A stretch of 64,000 bases of DNA from Tillus elongatus (lineage: Eukaryota > Arthropoda > Insecta > Coleoptera > Cleridae), in contig OZ023267.1 of assembly GCA_964006375.1 (NCBI GenBank), positions 23,867,739 through 23,931,738 of the forward strand. Reading direction: 5' to 3'. Of this stretch, positions 34,940-47,171 are shown piece after piece. The translations under genes and the position numbers were made by a program. The first letter of the stretch is position 1. Every line of letters starts with the position of its first letter. The notes beneath the pieces are model-generated. The model saw only the letters and a program-made list of their open reading frames with translations. It was not told where the DNA came from and did not search any database.

Positions 34940-35736
34940 ACTCTATATATTTCGCCTGTATTCCAGGCATCCTCAGGAGCACTGAAATAATGAATAAAAG
35001 TTAACATAACACCTAAATTGTGCAACAGGGGACACTTACAGCACTGCAACCAATTGAAAAAGCAAACCAGAAACATTAAAACAGAGAACTTCTGCCATAA
35101 ACACATGCAAAAAGCAGGAAGTGCAAACATCCTTTCAAAACACACGCAACTTTATGCGAACATTTGTACGTTAAAAACATTCAAAGCCAGTCATGAAAAA
35201 GCATAAAAAAGAGTTAACAAGTTTAAAATATCAAAAAGGCTTTGAAAAATTCACGTGTAAAAATTTTGACATCTAACCCCATTTTTATCAAGTGAGACAC
35301 CGACCATAGACATCAGTGACAGCTGCAACAAGAGACAGTCATTGATCATAGACTATTGCTATTCTATTGCTAATACATTTCTTATAAGTTATTTTCTCAT
35401 TCTAAATCATAGAACCGGCCAAAATAGAGGCGCCATCAGACTTATCAAATAGTAATACATAACTGTATGTCTTACTTAATTTTTGAATATCCGATTTTGA
35501 GTTCATAGTGTCATTTTCAAGAATATGACACATTTCCAGGAGGGAAAGTTTTAAAAAATCTGTTTCTCTATCCAAAATTCTAACATTATCAAAATCTATG
35601 TTATGACCTAAAGTTGACGCATGATGTGCCAAAGCACATCTATCAGGTCTGAGTCTGGAATCACTCCTATGTTGACTAATCCTCCTACCAACAGATTGTG
35701 AAGTCTGACCTACATATGAAAGGAAACAGTTATGTA
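34940..35736 (-). pseudogene. Penelope-like element: GIY-YIG endonuclease end plus 3' repeat
   Basis: The minus strand encodes FLSYVGQTSQSVGRRISQHR, then ALAHHASTLGHNIDFDNVRI and LDRETDFLKLSLLEMCHI at 35402-35736. This is the C-terminal GIY-YIG nuclease region of Penelope-like retroelements (YVGQT, Arg of GRRISQH, and the HHA...H Cys/His-type region). The RT part is missing: at 35737 the sequence passes directly into a LINE. Downstream on the same strand a hammerhead-like motif lies at 34950-34976 (CTGAGGATGCCTG...CAGGCGAAA), as expected for a Penelope terminal repeat. Confidence 0.75.
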
Positions 35737-36665
35737 GGTATCAGTCTGGGAGGGTCCGGACTCCTCGATGACATTGAGGGTCACGGAATTCTGGGAATGG
35801 TCTCAGACTTGATGCCTACAAAGATCAGTAGAGATCTGTTTTTCAAGACCGTCCTCCCGGAAAGGGTGGACTGGGAGCGAAATCAAACGACCCTATTGAG
35901 AGCCGATCTCTGCCGGTGCATATGGGGGCAGCACCGATGCTAGACTATCAGCTAGCCTCGGCAAGTACGCAACCATACATCAGGCAGAAGTGTATGCCAT
36001 CGAGATGTGTGCAAGGGAAAGTATAAAAAACCAGTGCACACACAAATCGATAAAGATATTTGCAGATAGCCAAGCTGCAATAAAGGCTCTTGGTTCCTAC
36101 CGGTGTAATTAAAAAACGGTATGGAGTTGTAAATCTGCTCTTAACGAACTGGGCAGGTGTAATGAGGTGTCACTGGTCTGGATACCGGGTCACTCGGACC
36201 ATGATGACAATGTTGCAGCCGACGAATGGTGCCCAGAGAGACTTTGTCGGACCAGAACCGGTGCTGGGGATAACATCATGTACAGCAAAACGGACCTTAA
36301 AGACCTGGACAGAAAGGATGACAATCCAGTATTGTCAAAATCTTCCAGGATTAGCTCACGCTAAGGCCTTCATAAATGGCCTGTCTGAGTCAAGGGCTAA
36401 AAAACTTCTAGAGTTAAACAGACAACAACTGAGTACTCTAGTCGGCCTGTACACAGGATAGTGCCGGCTGTGTATGGAGAGTGACGAGACAGCAGAGCAC
36501 GTACTGTGTTCCTGTCCGGCAGCGGACAGGACTAGATACCTGCTCTTTGGCAAGATAAAGCTTGCTCCGGAGGATTTGGATCAACTTTCGCCTTATCGAC
36601 CTCTGCAGGAGGCTGGCTTTGTTGGGCGAAATATAGACTATTAGGCGTGAGCCACGATAGACCTT
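35737..36665 (+). pseudogene. RNase H-type LINE fragment, second family
   Basis: Pieces in different frames: VDWERNQTTLLRADLCRCIW, then ATIHQAEVYAIEMCARESIK and KIFADSQAAIKALGSYR (RNase H Glu and Asp), then VSLVWIPGHSDHDDNVAADE (final His/Asp region). ESRAKKLLELNRQQLSTLVG and CRLCMESDETAEHVLCSCPA form the zinc-knuckle end. It is clearly related to but diverged from the copies at 13864 and 39358. Frameshifts near 35943, 36100 and 36461. Confidence 0.75.
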
Positions 36666-36719
36666 ATGGTCGCGGTGGAGGGACCGATATGGCCCACTCA
36701 CAATTAAACCTAACGTAAC

Positions 36720-37190
36720 CTTGGTCAGCTGATGTTGCTGACCACTTGATTGCACCACGCCTGTCAATCCATCTGTTCGGAAATTACTGATCCCGATACT
36801 GTCGAACATTAACGTCATAATGCGCGGGGTCCCCGTATTTTGTTGATACCACAAGTTATGATTTATCATACCAGCATTGTATGCATCAGGAAATAAGTTC
36901 AATAGTGTCGGAATGGGATATTGCTGTAAAAATTGTGGATCTCCTGGTCCATTTATAGTTCCATCAAAAAAGCAGGGACCAATAATCCTACTCCTAACAA
37001 TTCCCTTTCAGGAATTTACTTTTGTGGATATTGTGTGTGATTTTGTCGTATCCATCTTGGATTTTCCGTTGCTCAATATCTGCAGTTTTAACAGTAAACT
37101 TCTCCATGTAGTGTTAAAGTAGATTCGCCCGAAAACACAATATTCGATATTTGCAAAGATTTACACTACTGTGGGGTTCTCTTTCACTGC
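36720..37190 (-). pseudogene. IS630/Tc1-mariner-type transposase fragment
   Basis: The minus strand, across three frames, reads VFSGESTLTLHGEVY (first motif with Asp replaced by Gly), NCRY*ATENPRWIRQNHTQYPQK, DGTINGPGDPQFLQQYPIPT, NLWYQQNTGTP (second Asp replaced by Asn), then FPNRWIDRRGAIKWSATSAD. The block order matches elements C and D. The HTH domains and C-terminus are not seen. Dead. Confidence 0.7.
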
Positions 37191-37233
37191 CAATAGGACG
37201 TTTAATTTCACTTCTTCACTTATAGACCGGCGA

Positions 37234-37855
37234 CCATTGCCGAACCCGACACATTAGCAGGAACTCTCTGCTAAGCGTTCATAGAGTGAACACCCGTCAG
37301 TTTTCGGTGACTATTAAATTATCTTAAAACGGGGTTTTAATGTTCTTTCTGTTATCTGTACTACTAGTAATTATTGTCAGTGATTGTTCGGAGTAATTCA
37401 AGTGATTTTTGAGTTTAATTAAACATCGTATTCAGTATAAAAACGCGAGCTAACTCGTGGCTCTTTGTTCCGAGCTGTTGATTTCTTGTCGTTATCAGAA
37501 AGAATTCCTGGTTATTTTCGAACCTTAAGTCAATTGGTAGTGAATTTTTCTGAAGCAAATTCACGTTTTAATTGCTATTCGCAAAGTTTTCATCAAACGA
37601 ATTCAGAATCTCGACATAGCTGTCAAAAGGTCTTGTAGTGTTGGAGTGATAACATCCACCGACCCAATAATCTCTGATGAGAAGTCCCAGTCGTTTTTCC
37701 CTAAGTTTTTCCGCTCTTATTGGGATCTATGTCAGGCACTCATAATTGATCCCACTTGGAGAGCATCTTCACAGGGTCATCAGGTAACTTAATACCGGAA
37801 GACTGGTGAGTCTAAACAAATCTTTTCTCTGAATCAGCAGAATTCTCATGCCGAA
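37234..37855 (+). repeat. LTR-like interspersed repeat, copy 2
   Basis: Matches 16094-16650. This copy keeps a TATAAAA at 37437 followed by GCTCTTTGTTCCGAGCTGTT, and a GTGAGT near 37804 that could be a splice donor. These are promoter-like features of an LTR or leader. Internal retroelement coding sequence is absent. Confidence 0.45.
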
Positions 37856-37974
37856 ATCTGAACGACGAGATAAGAGATTTTTATATCAAAAGGTTTGTTT
37901 TTGGCAATAAAAATCGACCTGTTTTTGAATTTTGGTCACTCAATTTTATTGAATTTGGTTACTTTATAGATACA

Positions 37975-38048
<74 letters not shown>
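37975..38048. repeat. (TA)n microsatellite
   Basis: About 74 bp TA, joined on the right to HF sequence. Confidence 0.95.
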
Positions 38049-38056
<8 letters not shown>

Positions 38057-38322
38057 ATAAAGATAAATAGTGTTTAGAATTATCGAATTTATCTAAGCTG
38101 CTTGCGGAATGGAAGGAAGCGGCCAAATTCATAGGTGTTCCCTTTGTTAATCGCTTGAATAGGTTCAATAGCCAACTTGTTTAAAACATTTTTTCCGAAA
38201 AAGAAGTTTTTTCTCAAACAATTTTGTATTTCCAAAACTAAATATATTATTTTCGCGATTTGAAATATTTTAATAAAAATTCGCCACCATAACGCACTTG
38301 CTGCCCTCAGATTTTTCATTTA
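38049..38322 (+). repeat. HF repeat end (truncated)
   Basis: Begins after (TA)n, contains CGCTTGAATAGGTTCAATAG (the HF block seen as GGCTTGGATAAGTTCGTTAG) and ends CATAACGCACTTGCTGCCCT then CAGATTTTTC. Confidence 0.6.
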
Positions 38323-39351
38323 TCTATCATGCGTCTATCCTGAACGTGCTGGATAAACAAAAATATATTTATATTGGAAAATAAATTATTATCATTATCA
38401 TTGCTCATAAAAGGTAATATACCTTTTTAAATTACCTCAAGGATTGTAGGGGTTACCTTAGTTCTCTTTTATTTTTAAAAAGAAGCTTACTTATTGTGTA
38501 CAAAGAAACGGTGATAATGAAATCTTTGAGAATGTAGTTCAAGTACATCTTTACAAAAAAGGAAAGGTTGTAGACAACCAGTTCGGTTCTATACGTACTA
38601 GCAAGAAAGAGATCGTCGTCGATTATGTCATCAAAATTGTTCATGGGACATTTTCAGTAGACCGAAAAGTCTTTTATAAAAGGCTTGATACTTAACAAAT
38701 GAAATAAAACCATAATGTTATTAAAAAGTAAAATCTTGGGTCTCTATAATGTTGACGATTACCTATAAATACAGTTCTTATTTACTATAAAATGTTATAT
38801 GTTATAACTGTAACCACTAATGAAGTAAAATATTCAAGATATTCGAACAGAGAAGCACTACCACTTTCGGTTTCGTCGATTGAAAGTAAGAGTTGCAAGC
38901 TTTCTTTTAATAGTGCAAACACACATAATTCAGCTGTTACGTAAGGTAGAAATCGCATATTCACTTTTACTGTATGTATCTGTGCGATAATACGACATTT
39001 TAGGACGAGGCTATTATACAGCGTGTTTTCAAAATGTGTAGCCATATTTATGCCCTGGAAACTATAGGTCAAACTGGGTCGATTTAACCCAATTTACCCA
39101 TACACCAAAATACACCCTTAAAAAGTTGCAGCCCTTTAAAGTCAATATTAAAAAAATATTTAGATGATAATTTATTTGCTCCATTAGTTACAATAATTGT
39201 AAATGAGACAAGTCATAAAGCTCACAAGATAAAAACGTATCATACTCTATCACAAGGGTACTTAACAATAGTGCCCAAAAATATAAGGGATCACAACAAA
39301 AAACATAAGTTTACAGTGCGGCTGCATAAAATTCATTCAAACTATAAAACC
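38323..39351. other. No recognisable feature
   Basis: A 95-codon minus-strand frame at 38785-39072 has no motif I recognise. Otherwise AT-rich with stops. Confidence 0.45.
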
Positions 39352-39357
39352 AATTAC

Positions 39358-40303
39358 CACCGCGAGGCATGGCGGGGGGAGGGGGGAGACGCCGGGTTTT
39401 CCACGAGACGCGCTCGCCTCGTTCACGGTCGGATCCGGTGGGGAGCGTGGGACGGGGGCAGGCGTTTATCCGGAAAGACCAAGGGTAAGTTATAGTATTT
39501 CCCTCGGAGCTCATGCAACGGTCTTTCAGGCCGAAATGTACGCCATCTTGCACGGCGTGCGAGAGAACAAGAGGAGGCGCTACACCAGCAAGCGGATCCT
39601 TATAGCCACAGGCAGCCATTAAGGCCCTAAGTAGCCAACGGGTAAATTCCCGGCTGGTAAGTGAATGCCGAGACGAGACGAGAGTTGGGCAGAATGAGGC
39701 CACTCTCATCTGGGTGTTGGGTCACTCGGGGGGGGGGGGGGGGGGGTCAAAGGCAATGAAGATAGGGTGAGCAGAACCACTTATCGGACCCGAACCGGTT
39801 CTGGACGTGACAAAGAGCACTGCCAGGGGATCCCTTATGTCCTGGGTGAGAAACAAACACAAGGTGTACTGGTCAGACCGTCCAAGGCTCAGACATGGGA
39901 AGTCAGTAACTGAGGAACCCAGTTCAAAGAGAGCTGTGGAGCTGCTAAATTTTAGTAGAGGACAGATCAGGAACATAACGAGACACATGGCCGTCAAGAA
40001 ACACCTGTTCGAGGGGGACCTGGCATGCAGGCTCTGCGGCGAGGGGGAAGCATCAGCCCAGCACATCTTGTGCGAGTGTAAATCTCTGGACTGCAAAGGA
40101 CAACTGATCTACGGACAGTCTAGACCGGAGACAGAGCAATATAAAACTTCACCCTACCAATTGCTGTGCAGACTAGTTGAAAGCACAGTGATTTTGGTAT
40201 GGGTGGAGTAGAAAAGACAAAGGGCATGCACAATAAGCCAAAGGCTGCGGTGCTATAGGGGTGGCAAAGCCGCTAACGAGCCCTAAGGGAGAAAAAACAA
40301 ACA
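39358..40303 (+). mobile_element. RNase H-type LINE, plus-strand copy
   Basis: Flanked by AATTAC at 39352-39357 and 40304-40309, the second copy following an A-rich tail (GAGAAAAAACAAAC). It starts within about 10 nt of the 5' truncation of the copy at 13864-14836. It encodes the same RNase H and CCHC end in broken frames: AEMYAILHGVRENKRR, then SWVRNKHKVYWSDRPRLRHG and CRLCGEGEASAQHILCEC. A pure G run of 21 bases at 39727-39748 replaces part of the WVPGHSGVKG region. Confidence 0.85.
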
Positions 40304-40389
40304 AATTACTAATATAAGCCACTTTTAGTTGTTTTTTTTTTATAGAATTTATGTCCCTCGGAGAACAAGGCAGCTGGTTGTGCAGAAAA

Positions 40390-41225
40390 CAACCTGCATA
40401 ACATGGTGAATTCTTAATAAAAGAATTGTTATATTTGTTTTGGTGAAAAGTATTTTTTACGAGTGTTGTACTTTTGAACATCCGAGTTGATTACAAATTG
40501 TCTCTTGTTTCTATGTCTATAAGTTAACAGGTGGAACATGTCTACAGATGTTATCGTCATAATATATTTAAGTTTAAATATCTCACGAAAAAAGTGCCCA
40601 TAGGGTAGATCGTATATTAATCTGAGTATTGGTTTTTGTAGCATAAATATTAAATGGTAGTCCGAGGATTGGCCCCAGATAACCATACCGTAACTGAGAT
40701 GTGAATAGACAGTCGCTTATTAGTCCTTCAGCAGATGATAGGAGCTTAAGGAATCTTTAAGCATCAAATTAACATAAAACGCCGAATTTAATTTCTTGCA
40801 CACTTGATCGATCTGTTATATGTATAACAGGCTTCTGTCAATAATAACGCCTAAAAAGTGGGGCACCCTTTTGAATTGAACTTCATTTTCCTTAACCAAA
40901 TAGTGCGGTCGCACGTTCTCTTTCTTCGGTGTCAGTTATGCATTTCAAGAGAAAAGGTCTTGTCATACTTTAGAATTAACCGATTTGTATAACACCATTG
41001 GTGAAAACTGCTACTGATTTTAATTTTATTTCGGTTTCTTCCATCGTTATGCAGTAGATAAGAATAGAAGTTTCATCGGCACACATGAAGACTTTGCCGC
41101 CTTGAATAAATAGCGGCAAGTCGTTTACATAGAGTGTAAACAAAAGTGGACCAATGACACTTCCCTGAGGGGTGCCCGTACTTATATTTTTGAGAATTAA
41201 TATTATCCGTTTTTAAAAATAACGG
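40390..41225 (-). pseudogene. Jockey/CR1-type LINE, RT palm to C-terminus
   Basis: On the minus strand: STGTPQGSVIGPLLFTLYVN (RT motif B region), then KVFMCADETSI (decayed YADD), a thumb region, and IVQK-like QKPILRLIYDLPYGHFF with LKYIMTITSVDMFHLLTYRH near the C-terminus (40429-40686). Its 5' side is cut by the LINE copy starting at 41248. Confidence 0.65.
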
Positions 41226-41247
41226 GAGAGAATGTCGTTGCAAGTTT

Positions 41248-42689
41248 TTTTTTTATATTTCAGCAACACACCACGAGGGCTTACAGCCTAAATACTATCG
41301 TACCGTGGGTGTCGACAATGAGGAAAGAGGCAACTTGTTAATTCTGGACTTGAAGGTTTGGAGGTTCGGAGAAGGAAAAACATGTGCCAGCAAGGAATTC
41401 CACAACTTGGAAGTCCTCGACAAAAGAGCGGGCATAACAAGATGTTCTATGCCTGGTGACCTGGACAGAAAAAGGGTGCATTCGCTCTGTTCCCCTGGTA
41501 GACCTGTTGGGGGCAGCAGGTGGAGCAACTATGGAAGAAAGGTCCTCTGAACAGTGCCCGTGCAGATATCTATAAAAGAGAGAGAGAGAGAGAGAGGTCA
41601 CTAACGGCACGACCGTGAGCAAGGGATGGCAGCCTTTGGGTGAGGGTACGATGAGACGTATAGCTCTCTTCTAAATGGAGTCCAGAATAGGGAGTGTAGA
41701 AGCGACAGCGGCACCCCAGATGTGGGAGCAGTATTCGAGGTTTGGCCTTATTTGTGAAGTATATAAGGTATAGAGATTAGCTGGTGAAAAGTATCTGCGG
41801 GCCCGATAGAGGAAACCTAATTGCTTAGCAGCCGCTTCTGCAATTGCTGTAACATGTTGGTCGATCCACAGAAATGCCAACAAGTGAAAAGGACTCATTA
41901 CTTTGAATAACTTGGTTGTTCATTTTAATGGGTTTAAGTCTGGTGTATCTCTTATAAGAAAGCAAGACTGAGATTTGGTGGACTTGAATTGTAGAAGATT
42001 TCTACTTCCCCAGTCTAATATTTTTTGGAGATCCACAGAGACAGAACCTTCCATGAGCCTGCGATCCTCATCTAATTGGGCTAAAGAGACAGGATTAGAA
42101 TATTGTATATTTGAGTGGAGGGTGCTGTCGTCCGCGTAACTGTAAACTGGGTTGGATATGCTAGAGAAGAGGTCATTGATGTGGAGAAGAAACAAAGTAG
42201 AGGGGCTAAAGCTGAACCTTGAGGGACTCCTGCATAAATTGTATGCAGTCTAGAGGAATGGCCATCTACGACAACAGAAATGCTCGGGTTGGAGAGGAAA
42301 TTTGCTGTCCAGGTACAGAGTTTTGATGGTAGGCCATAGGCCGAAAGTTTTTTAAGCAGCGCTGCGTGCCAGACCTGGTCAAATGCTTTGGATATGTCTA
42401 GAGCGGCAATCTGGGATTCACTGTGTAGTTCCATAGACTTGTTCCAAAAATGGGTGACAAAGGTAAGGAGGTCGGCAGTTGATCTGCGCTGACGAAATAC
42501 ATACTGCCTGTCGTGGATTAGGCTGTGTTTTTCAAGAATTTTTAGTAATTCGGTATTTATATACTTTTCCATCACTTTAGAGACGACTGAAAGGAGAGAA
42601 ATAGGCCTGTAGTTGCTAGGAAGCGCTTTGAATCCTTTCTTGGGGACGGGTTGTTCTCGAGCAGTTTTCCAGTTACTAGGGAATATGCC
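41248..42689 (-). pseudogene. Jockey/CR1-like LINE copy, RT to 3' end
   Basis: Same family as 6253-7068 and 22660-24985. RT palm: STADLLTFVTHFW, AALDISKAFDQVWHAALLKK (intact Asp), GVPQGSALAP, then YSYADDSTLH (YADD). The C-terminus is present with an (AG)n expansion at 41577-41597 at the same coding position as in the 24.6-kb copy. T-run at 41248-41256 marks the poly(A). Frame broken at least near 42080, 41900 and 41640. 5'-truncated at 42689 against HF sequence. Confidence 0.85.
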
Positions 42690-42795
42690 ATATCGGTTTT
42701 ATGGGTCCTAATTTACGCCTATTTGAAGATTTTTTGTTTAATCTCAAAGACTCGATCTACTTTTTTTTCACGAAAATTCGCTAGAATATGTTTTC
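42690..42795 (+). repeat. HF repeat 5' fragment
   Basis: ATCGGTTTTATGGGTCCTAA, ATTTGAAGATTTTTTG and CACGAAAATTCGCTAG are the HF 5' blocks. Confidence 0.5.
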
Positions 42796-43526
42796 AGATT
42801 AAAATTTGTACGTTTTGTTAAAGATTGCTAAACGCTTTATGGAATATTTGAAACAAGATCAAAAACGTCTGGCAGCGCAAGACCAAGTTCAAAATGATTT
42901 GCCTAAAGAATTTAATTAAATTGTTTTGTTGGGCTTGGAGCAATATTTAATAGCATCGAGGTTCTTTGGGATATTTTACTGCTAGATTTCACGCTCTCAG
43001 ATCATTAAAGCGACTTTTCTCAAGAAACATGACCTTTTTCTATGTGATAAAACTTGTGGAGGTGTTAAAAGAAACAAAATAAGATAATCAGTGAGCGCTA
43101 TCATAGAACGTGACATTCGCCATTAAATATAACTCGAAATAAAGTCCTAGAAAAGTAAAATGGCTCTTCTACCTTTAAAATCAATGCCAAGCTGCCGAAC
43201 TCCAAAGTAATTTCAAGTTTCTCGAAATTACTTTCGTAACAATGTTGCGAGTTTTGTATTGTTTTATATTGGACCCTAAGCGATGTCGTGGTGTTCTCTT
43301 CTGACGTTCCACTTACTCTTTGGGGATTTCAGAGTATTCAAAAATAAATTAGTTAATCTGCGATATATAGGCACAGCATAAGTTGATTATGCTGCGATAT
43401 AGGTACAAAAGAACATTTTTATCCATTTATTGAAAATACATTTGCGGACTTAAACATTTTTTCTGGTTACTATGAAGTTTACGTTCTTTTCTGTTTTATC
43501 CTCTTTAAAGTTAAGATATTTTTAGG

Positions 43527-43527
<1 letters not shown>
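42796..43527. other. No recognisable feature
   Basis: Nothing I can support. Confidence 0.4.

Positions 43528-43595
<68 letters not shown>
43528..43595. repeat. (TA)n microsatellite
   Basis: About 68 bp TA; the flanks are not HF and no element tip is seen. Confidence 0.95.
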
Positions 43596-43598
<3 letters not shown>

Positions 43599-44824
43599 AT
43601 AAGGTATTAAATCCCCACAAATTTAATTTAAGTTTTATAATATTATATGTTATATATAATGCCACACGATTGGGCGACAATTGAAATAGTATTAATGGGG
43701 TCTTAACACCATTTCTTTCTTTTTAAATGGTTTGTATACGTTTATATTGTATAGAGTTAGTTTTAAGATCACATGTTTTATTATTTTAGATTATAATTTA
43801 TTTTTAAAATGTGAATATGTTTAAATTTTAGTTTTGTCAATAATACCCATAGGGTACACTTAATACATGTATACTTTATGCAAATTTATGTTAATTTTGA
43901 ATTATAGTGATCAATAAATACATAGACAATGATTCGTGGGTTTTTCTGTTTGTTTGCAATCTGATATGTGTTGTGTAATTTGTAAAGTTGGTGGCCTACT
44001 CCTTTGCTTCTGTTAAATCAGCAATAAACACAGATATAAATATAAATATTATACTTGCTTGTTAATTAATGTTTTTCCTGCTGCTCAGAATTCTTGACTC
44101 TATATCCCAGTTAGTCGGTTCTAATTGAAAAGGGGTGCCGTATGCCCTTAATTTTTATATATTTTATAAATATAAACCCCAAATAAATACGTCAAAGATT
44201 TTCAAAGGTTATTATTTAAATTTATAGAAAATGCTAGAATTTTTGCTTAATGGATCTTCTAGTTTAAAATTATCAACAAAGTTTTATTTATTCTAAGTGG
44301 CAGGATTTGTTTGCTTGTTTTATTTTTATTATAAATATGGCCAAAACTTGATTTTCTGTTTTAAGTTTGATACACTGTCTGCCCTCTATGAGATTGTTTG
44401 TAAAACACTGTTGGAATTTAGTTTAAATTTAAGATATATGGAATGGAAATTGTCAGTGCAATTACAAGATTTCTCAAGCATGTTGTACATCATTGTAAAG
44501 CTTTTTTCACATGAGCAAAAAATCCAATATATCAAAAACAAATGACAATCCAAAATTGAGAATAGCACAAAAAGATTACTCTGTAAAAAGTGTCCTGATA
44601 ATGTGCAAGTCTTAGACGTGTCTGATGAACGCCTACTTAGATATTGAAGAAAAGAGAAATCGACAAATGTTGGGTTTTTCAAAATAACTCGAAAAAAGGC
44701 AGGGCAAAATACAAGCCATGTTTGGAACGAGCATGAAATTCTACAAAACATTGCTAATTTAACCGTCTACTTATCTCTAATAATAACGCAGATAGCAATA
44801 CATTCCCATCCAGTTTGGGACACA

Positions 44825-44827
<3 letters not shown>
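43596..44827. other. No recognisable feature
   Basis: AT-rich. A 121-codon minus frame (44386-44751) is Phe/Ser/Cys-rich with no family resemblance and is probably chance. The right end (CAGTTTGGGACACACTG at 44812-44828) abuts (TA)n and may be an element tip. Confidence 0.4.

Positions 44828-44892
<65 letters not shown>
44828..44892. repeat. (TA)n microsatellite
   Basis: About 65 bp TA. Confidence 0.95.
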
Positions 44893-44894
<2 letters not shown>

Positions 44895-44946
44895 TTTATT
44901 TGTTTTCTGTACGTTTGTGATTTCTTATTGGTTTGCGTGGACTGCA

Positions 44947-44974
44947 GTTTCGAACCGTCCCGGTTCATCATCAG
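44947..44974 (-). other. Hammerhead-like motif (Penelope-type)
   Basis: On the minus strand: CTGATGA, one base, GAACC-GGGAC-GGTTC stem-loop, then GAAAC. It is the same arrangement as at 33748, 34072, 34950 and 59607. No Penelope coding sequence is next to it. Confidence 0.5.
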
Positions 44975-45233
44975 CACGCTACTGGCTGCTATCGCTCCTG
45001 TCTGGTCTACGTCGGAGATTGTAGGTGGTGCATGCGCCGTGAGCTTCTAGTGGTCGGTTTGTGTGCCTTCGGATTGTGTCGTGTGTATCGGTCTCCTGTC
45101 TTGATCACTGTGGTTTAATAATTTGTCTATTTGTATGGCCTTTATTAAGTTTTGTTTAAATGTATGTACTTGGATTTGTTCTGGCATTAATTGTTTTCTA
45201 TTGTTTGTTTGTTGAATGTAGTATTGTTCCCAA

Positions 45234-45236
<3 letters not shown>

Positions 45237-45316
<80 letters not shown>
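45237..45316. repeat. (TA)n microsatellite
   Basis: About 80 bp TA; a tip-like CAGGATGTCC follows directly. Confidence 0.95.
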
Positions 45317-45319
<3 letters not shown>

Positions 45320-46025
45320 GATGTCCATTATAAAATATTGTATCAAGGTTTTCCCGAGAACTGCTGGGAATTTCTAAAAACCGTAAAACAGGTCGATTTT
45401 GCTTGCAAGGGGGACACTTTTTTTCAACCGTAACAGAAGTTGTCATTCAATCCCAAGTTTAACCCTCTTAATTTAAATAGGGAAGGTGGTCGAGCCGCAC
45501 CTTTTTAGAAAACTCTTTTAAATCTCCATGCAAAGCTGCAATTCTAAAATCTACCGATTAGTTTTTTAAATATTTGCTCTCAAAACTTCAAGATACAAAA
45601 TTTAAAATAGTAGTATTTATTCCGTGTTTAAGCCATCGATTAGTTTTTGAAAAATTATGAAATCTTTGATGGGCACTGGATGTTGGAAAAAACCTTTCTC
45701 TAGTCTTCATTGATAAATGATAATAATCCATACGTACGTTTTTAATAATTTTTTGTCAAGTTTTCTTTTGCTTTAAATTCCAATGTGAATTATTTCAATC
45801 AATTTTTCACTAAATTTGTTTTATTTTGAAGTTTTGAAAGCAAATATCTAAGAAACGAGACGGTATATTTTAAAAAGAACTTACGTTTTGAAAGCGAAAC
45901 CTAAAAAACGAATGGTAGACTTCAAAATTGCAGCTTTGAATAGAGAAACAAAAAAAAAGCTTTCCAGAAATGTGCCCCTAAACCTATCTTCCCTTTTTCA
46001 GTTAAGCGGGTGAAAGTCACTCCCG
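45317..46025. mobile_element. Fold-back (MITE-like) element with a TA-flanked tip
   Basis: Starts CAGGATGTCCATTATAAAAT next to (TA)n. Imperfect inverted arms pair about 45465-45600 with 45880-46020 (AAAGCTGCAATTYTRAARTC and AAATAGGGAAGGT/CTTCCCTTTTT blocks). No transposase lies between them. It resembles a deletion derivative of the DD41D-type elements; the right tip is missing. Confidence 0.55.
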
Positions 46026-46410
46026 GGGTACTGGTGTGTCTGAACAAGAACGGAGCCGGTCTAAGTCTCCTGTCCCGCGGGACTAAAGTGATAGGGGCTA
46101 GCGAATTATGTGATCTAACACCCGTCGCGGTATTAGCCAGAGAGGTAGTTGTTTTCGCTCGCTAGTTTGTTCGCACAACTTCCTTCTTGCTGCACCGTGT
46201 GTACGTGGGAGCTGCCTAATATTCTTGGACTGGAATTGAAATTGCCTGTCTGACAGTAGAAACATATAGGCTGTTTCTTGGAACTCCACAACGCACAAAC
46301 AAGATCATTGGATGCCAAAGTAACAAATTTGTTCCAAACTTTTTAAACATACTGTATCGATTTTACTGACAATGCCAAAATCATACATTTATATTTTATA
46401 CAATTTGTGT
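46026..46410. other. No recognisable feature
   Basis: A GC-richer patch at 46010-46110 resembles nothing I know. Confidence 0.4.
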
Positions 46411-46425
46411 AACCCAACTTTGTTC

Positions 46426-46782
46426 AGAGCCTTGGTGGTTCAGGGGCAAGAACGTGTGCCTCTGAACCGAAGGGTACTGGGTTCGATCCCAGGGTTCTGC
46501 TTTCACTTTTTCAGTACAAACTGTAGCATTAACATCAGCCGAGGTTCTGGCATTGTATTTGAGCAAGTTGAATGTCTGCACGTTCCACCCTTCGTAGGAG
46601 GCGTAAAGCCGTCGGTCCCGTTTCCATGCGATGTTGGGCACGTTAAATATCCCTACCCTCCTTACATAAAGACAGGGGTTCGGCAAAATTTCCAGGATGG
46701 TGAGGTGAAACTGCTCCCTGGCGTCGGTGATTGGCCATAGTCGCGGAAATAGGCCGAGGTTAAAGAAACAAAACACACACAC
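46426..46782 (+). mobile_element. Full-length tRNA-derived SINE, 15-bp target duplication
   Basis: Perfect direct repeats AACCCAACTTTGTTC at 46411-46425 and 46783-46797 bracket a 357-bp element. The head is tRNA-like with TGGTTCAGGGGCAAG (A-box region) and GGTTCGATCCC (perfect B box). The body includes GAGCAAGTTGAATGTCTGCA and ends GTTAAAGAAACAAAACACAC, an (AC)n tail. It would be transcribed by RNA polymerase III and mobilised by a partner LINE that is not identified here. The intact duplication suggests recent insertion. Confidence 0.9.
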
Positions 46783-46797
46783 AACCCAACTTTGTTC

Positions 46798-47170
46798 CCG
46801 AGTATTGTGTTTCCACTGCAGCAGATTTCACACTCATATTTCTTCAGTTATCATCTATTTCCTCTTCGTCATCGCATTTAGCTTTTAACGCCACTAAAAG
46901 ATAAGCTTCTCTATTTGATTAATGAACTTTTTAGAATGCTTATTATTGATTAATGATTTATAATTGGAGAATCTCTTAACCTTGACATTTTAAGACAGAC
47001 ATTCATTATCGGTCTCCGTTTTAAGAAGATCTTTGGTCTCCAGTAACCGTTCTGTATGTGGTTCTGTTTAAGTTTCTAATTAGAGATAATTTAAAAAGTC
47101 ATAAGAAACGTACTTCTTCGTTAATTGTTTGAGTTATAATAAAATTCTTGGGTATGAGCTAATTATAATT
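46798..47170. other. No recognisable feature
   Basis: Nothing supported. Confidence 0.4.
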
Positions 47171-47171
47171 A

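Noticed and set aside
38785..39072. 95-codon minus-strand frame as a gene
   Set aside because: No recognisable domain; repeat or chance is more likely.
44386..44751. 121-codon minus-strand frame as a host gene
   Set aside because: Composition and lack of motifs look like AT-rich chance; no start context or splice structure.
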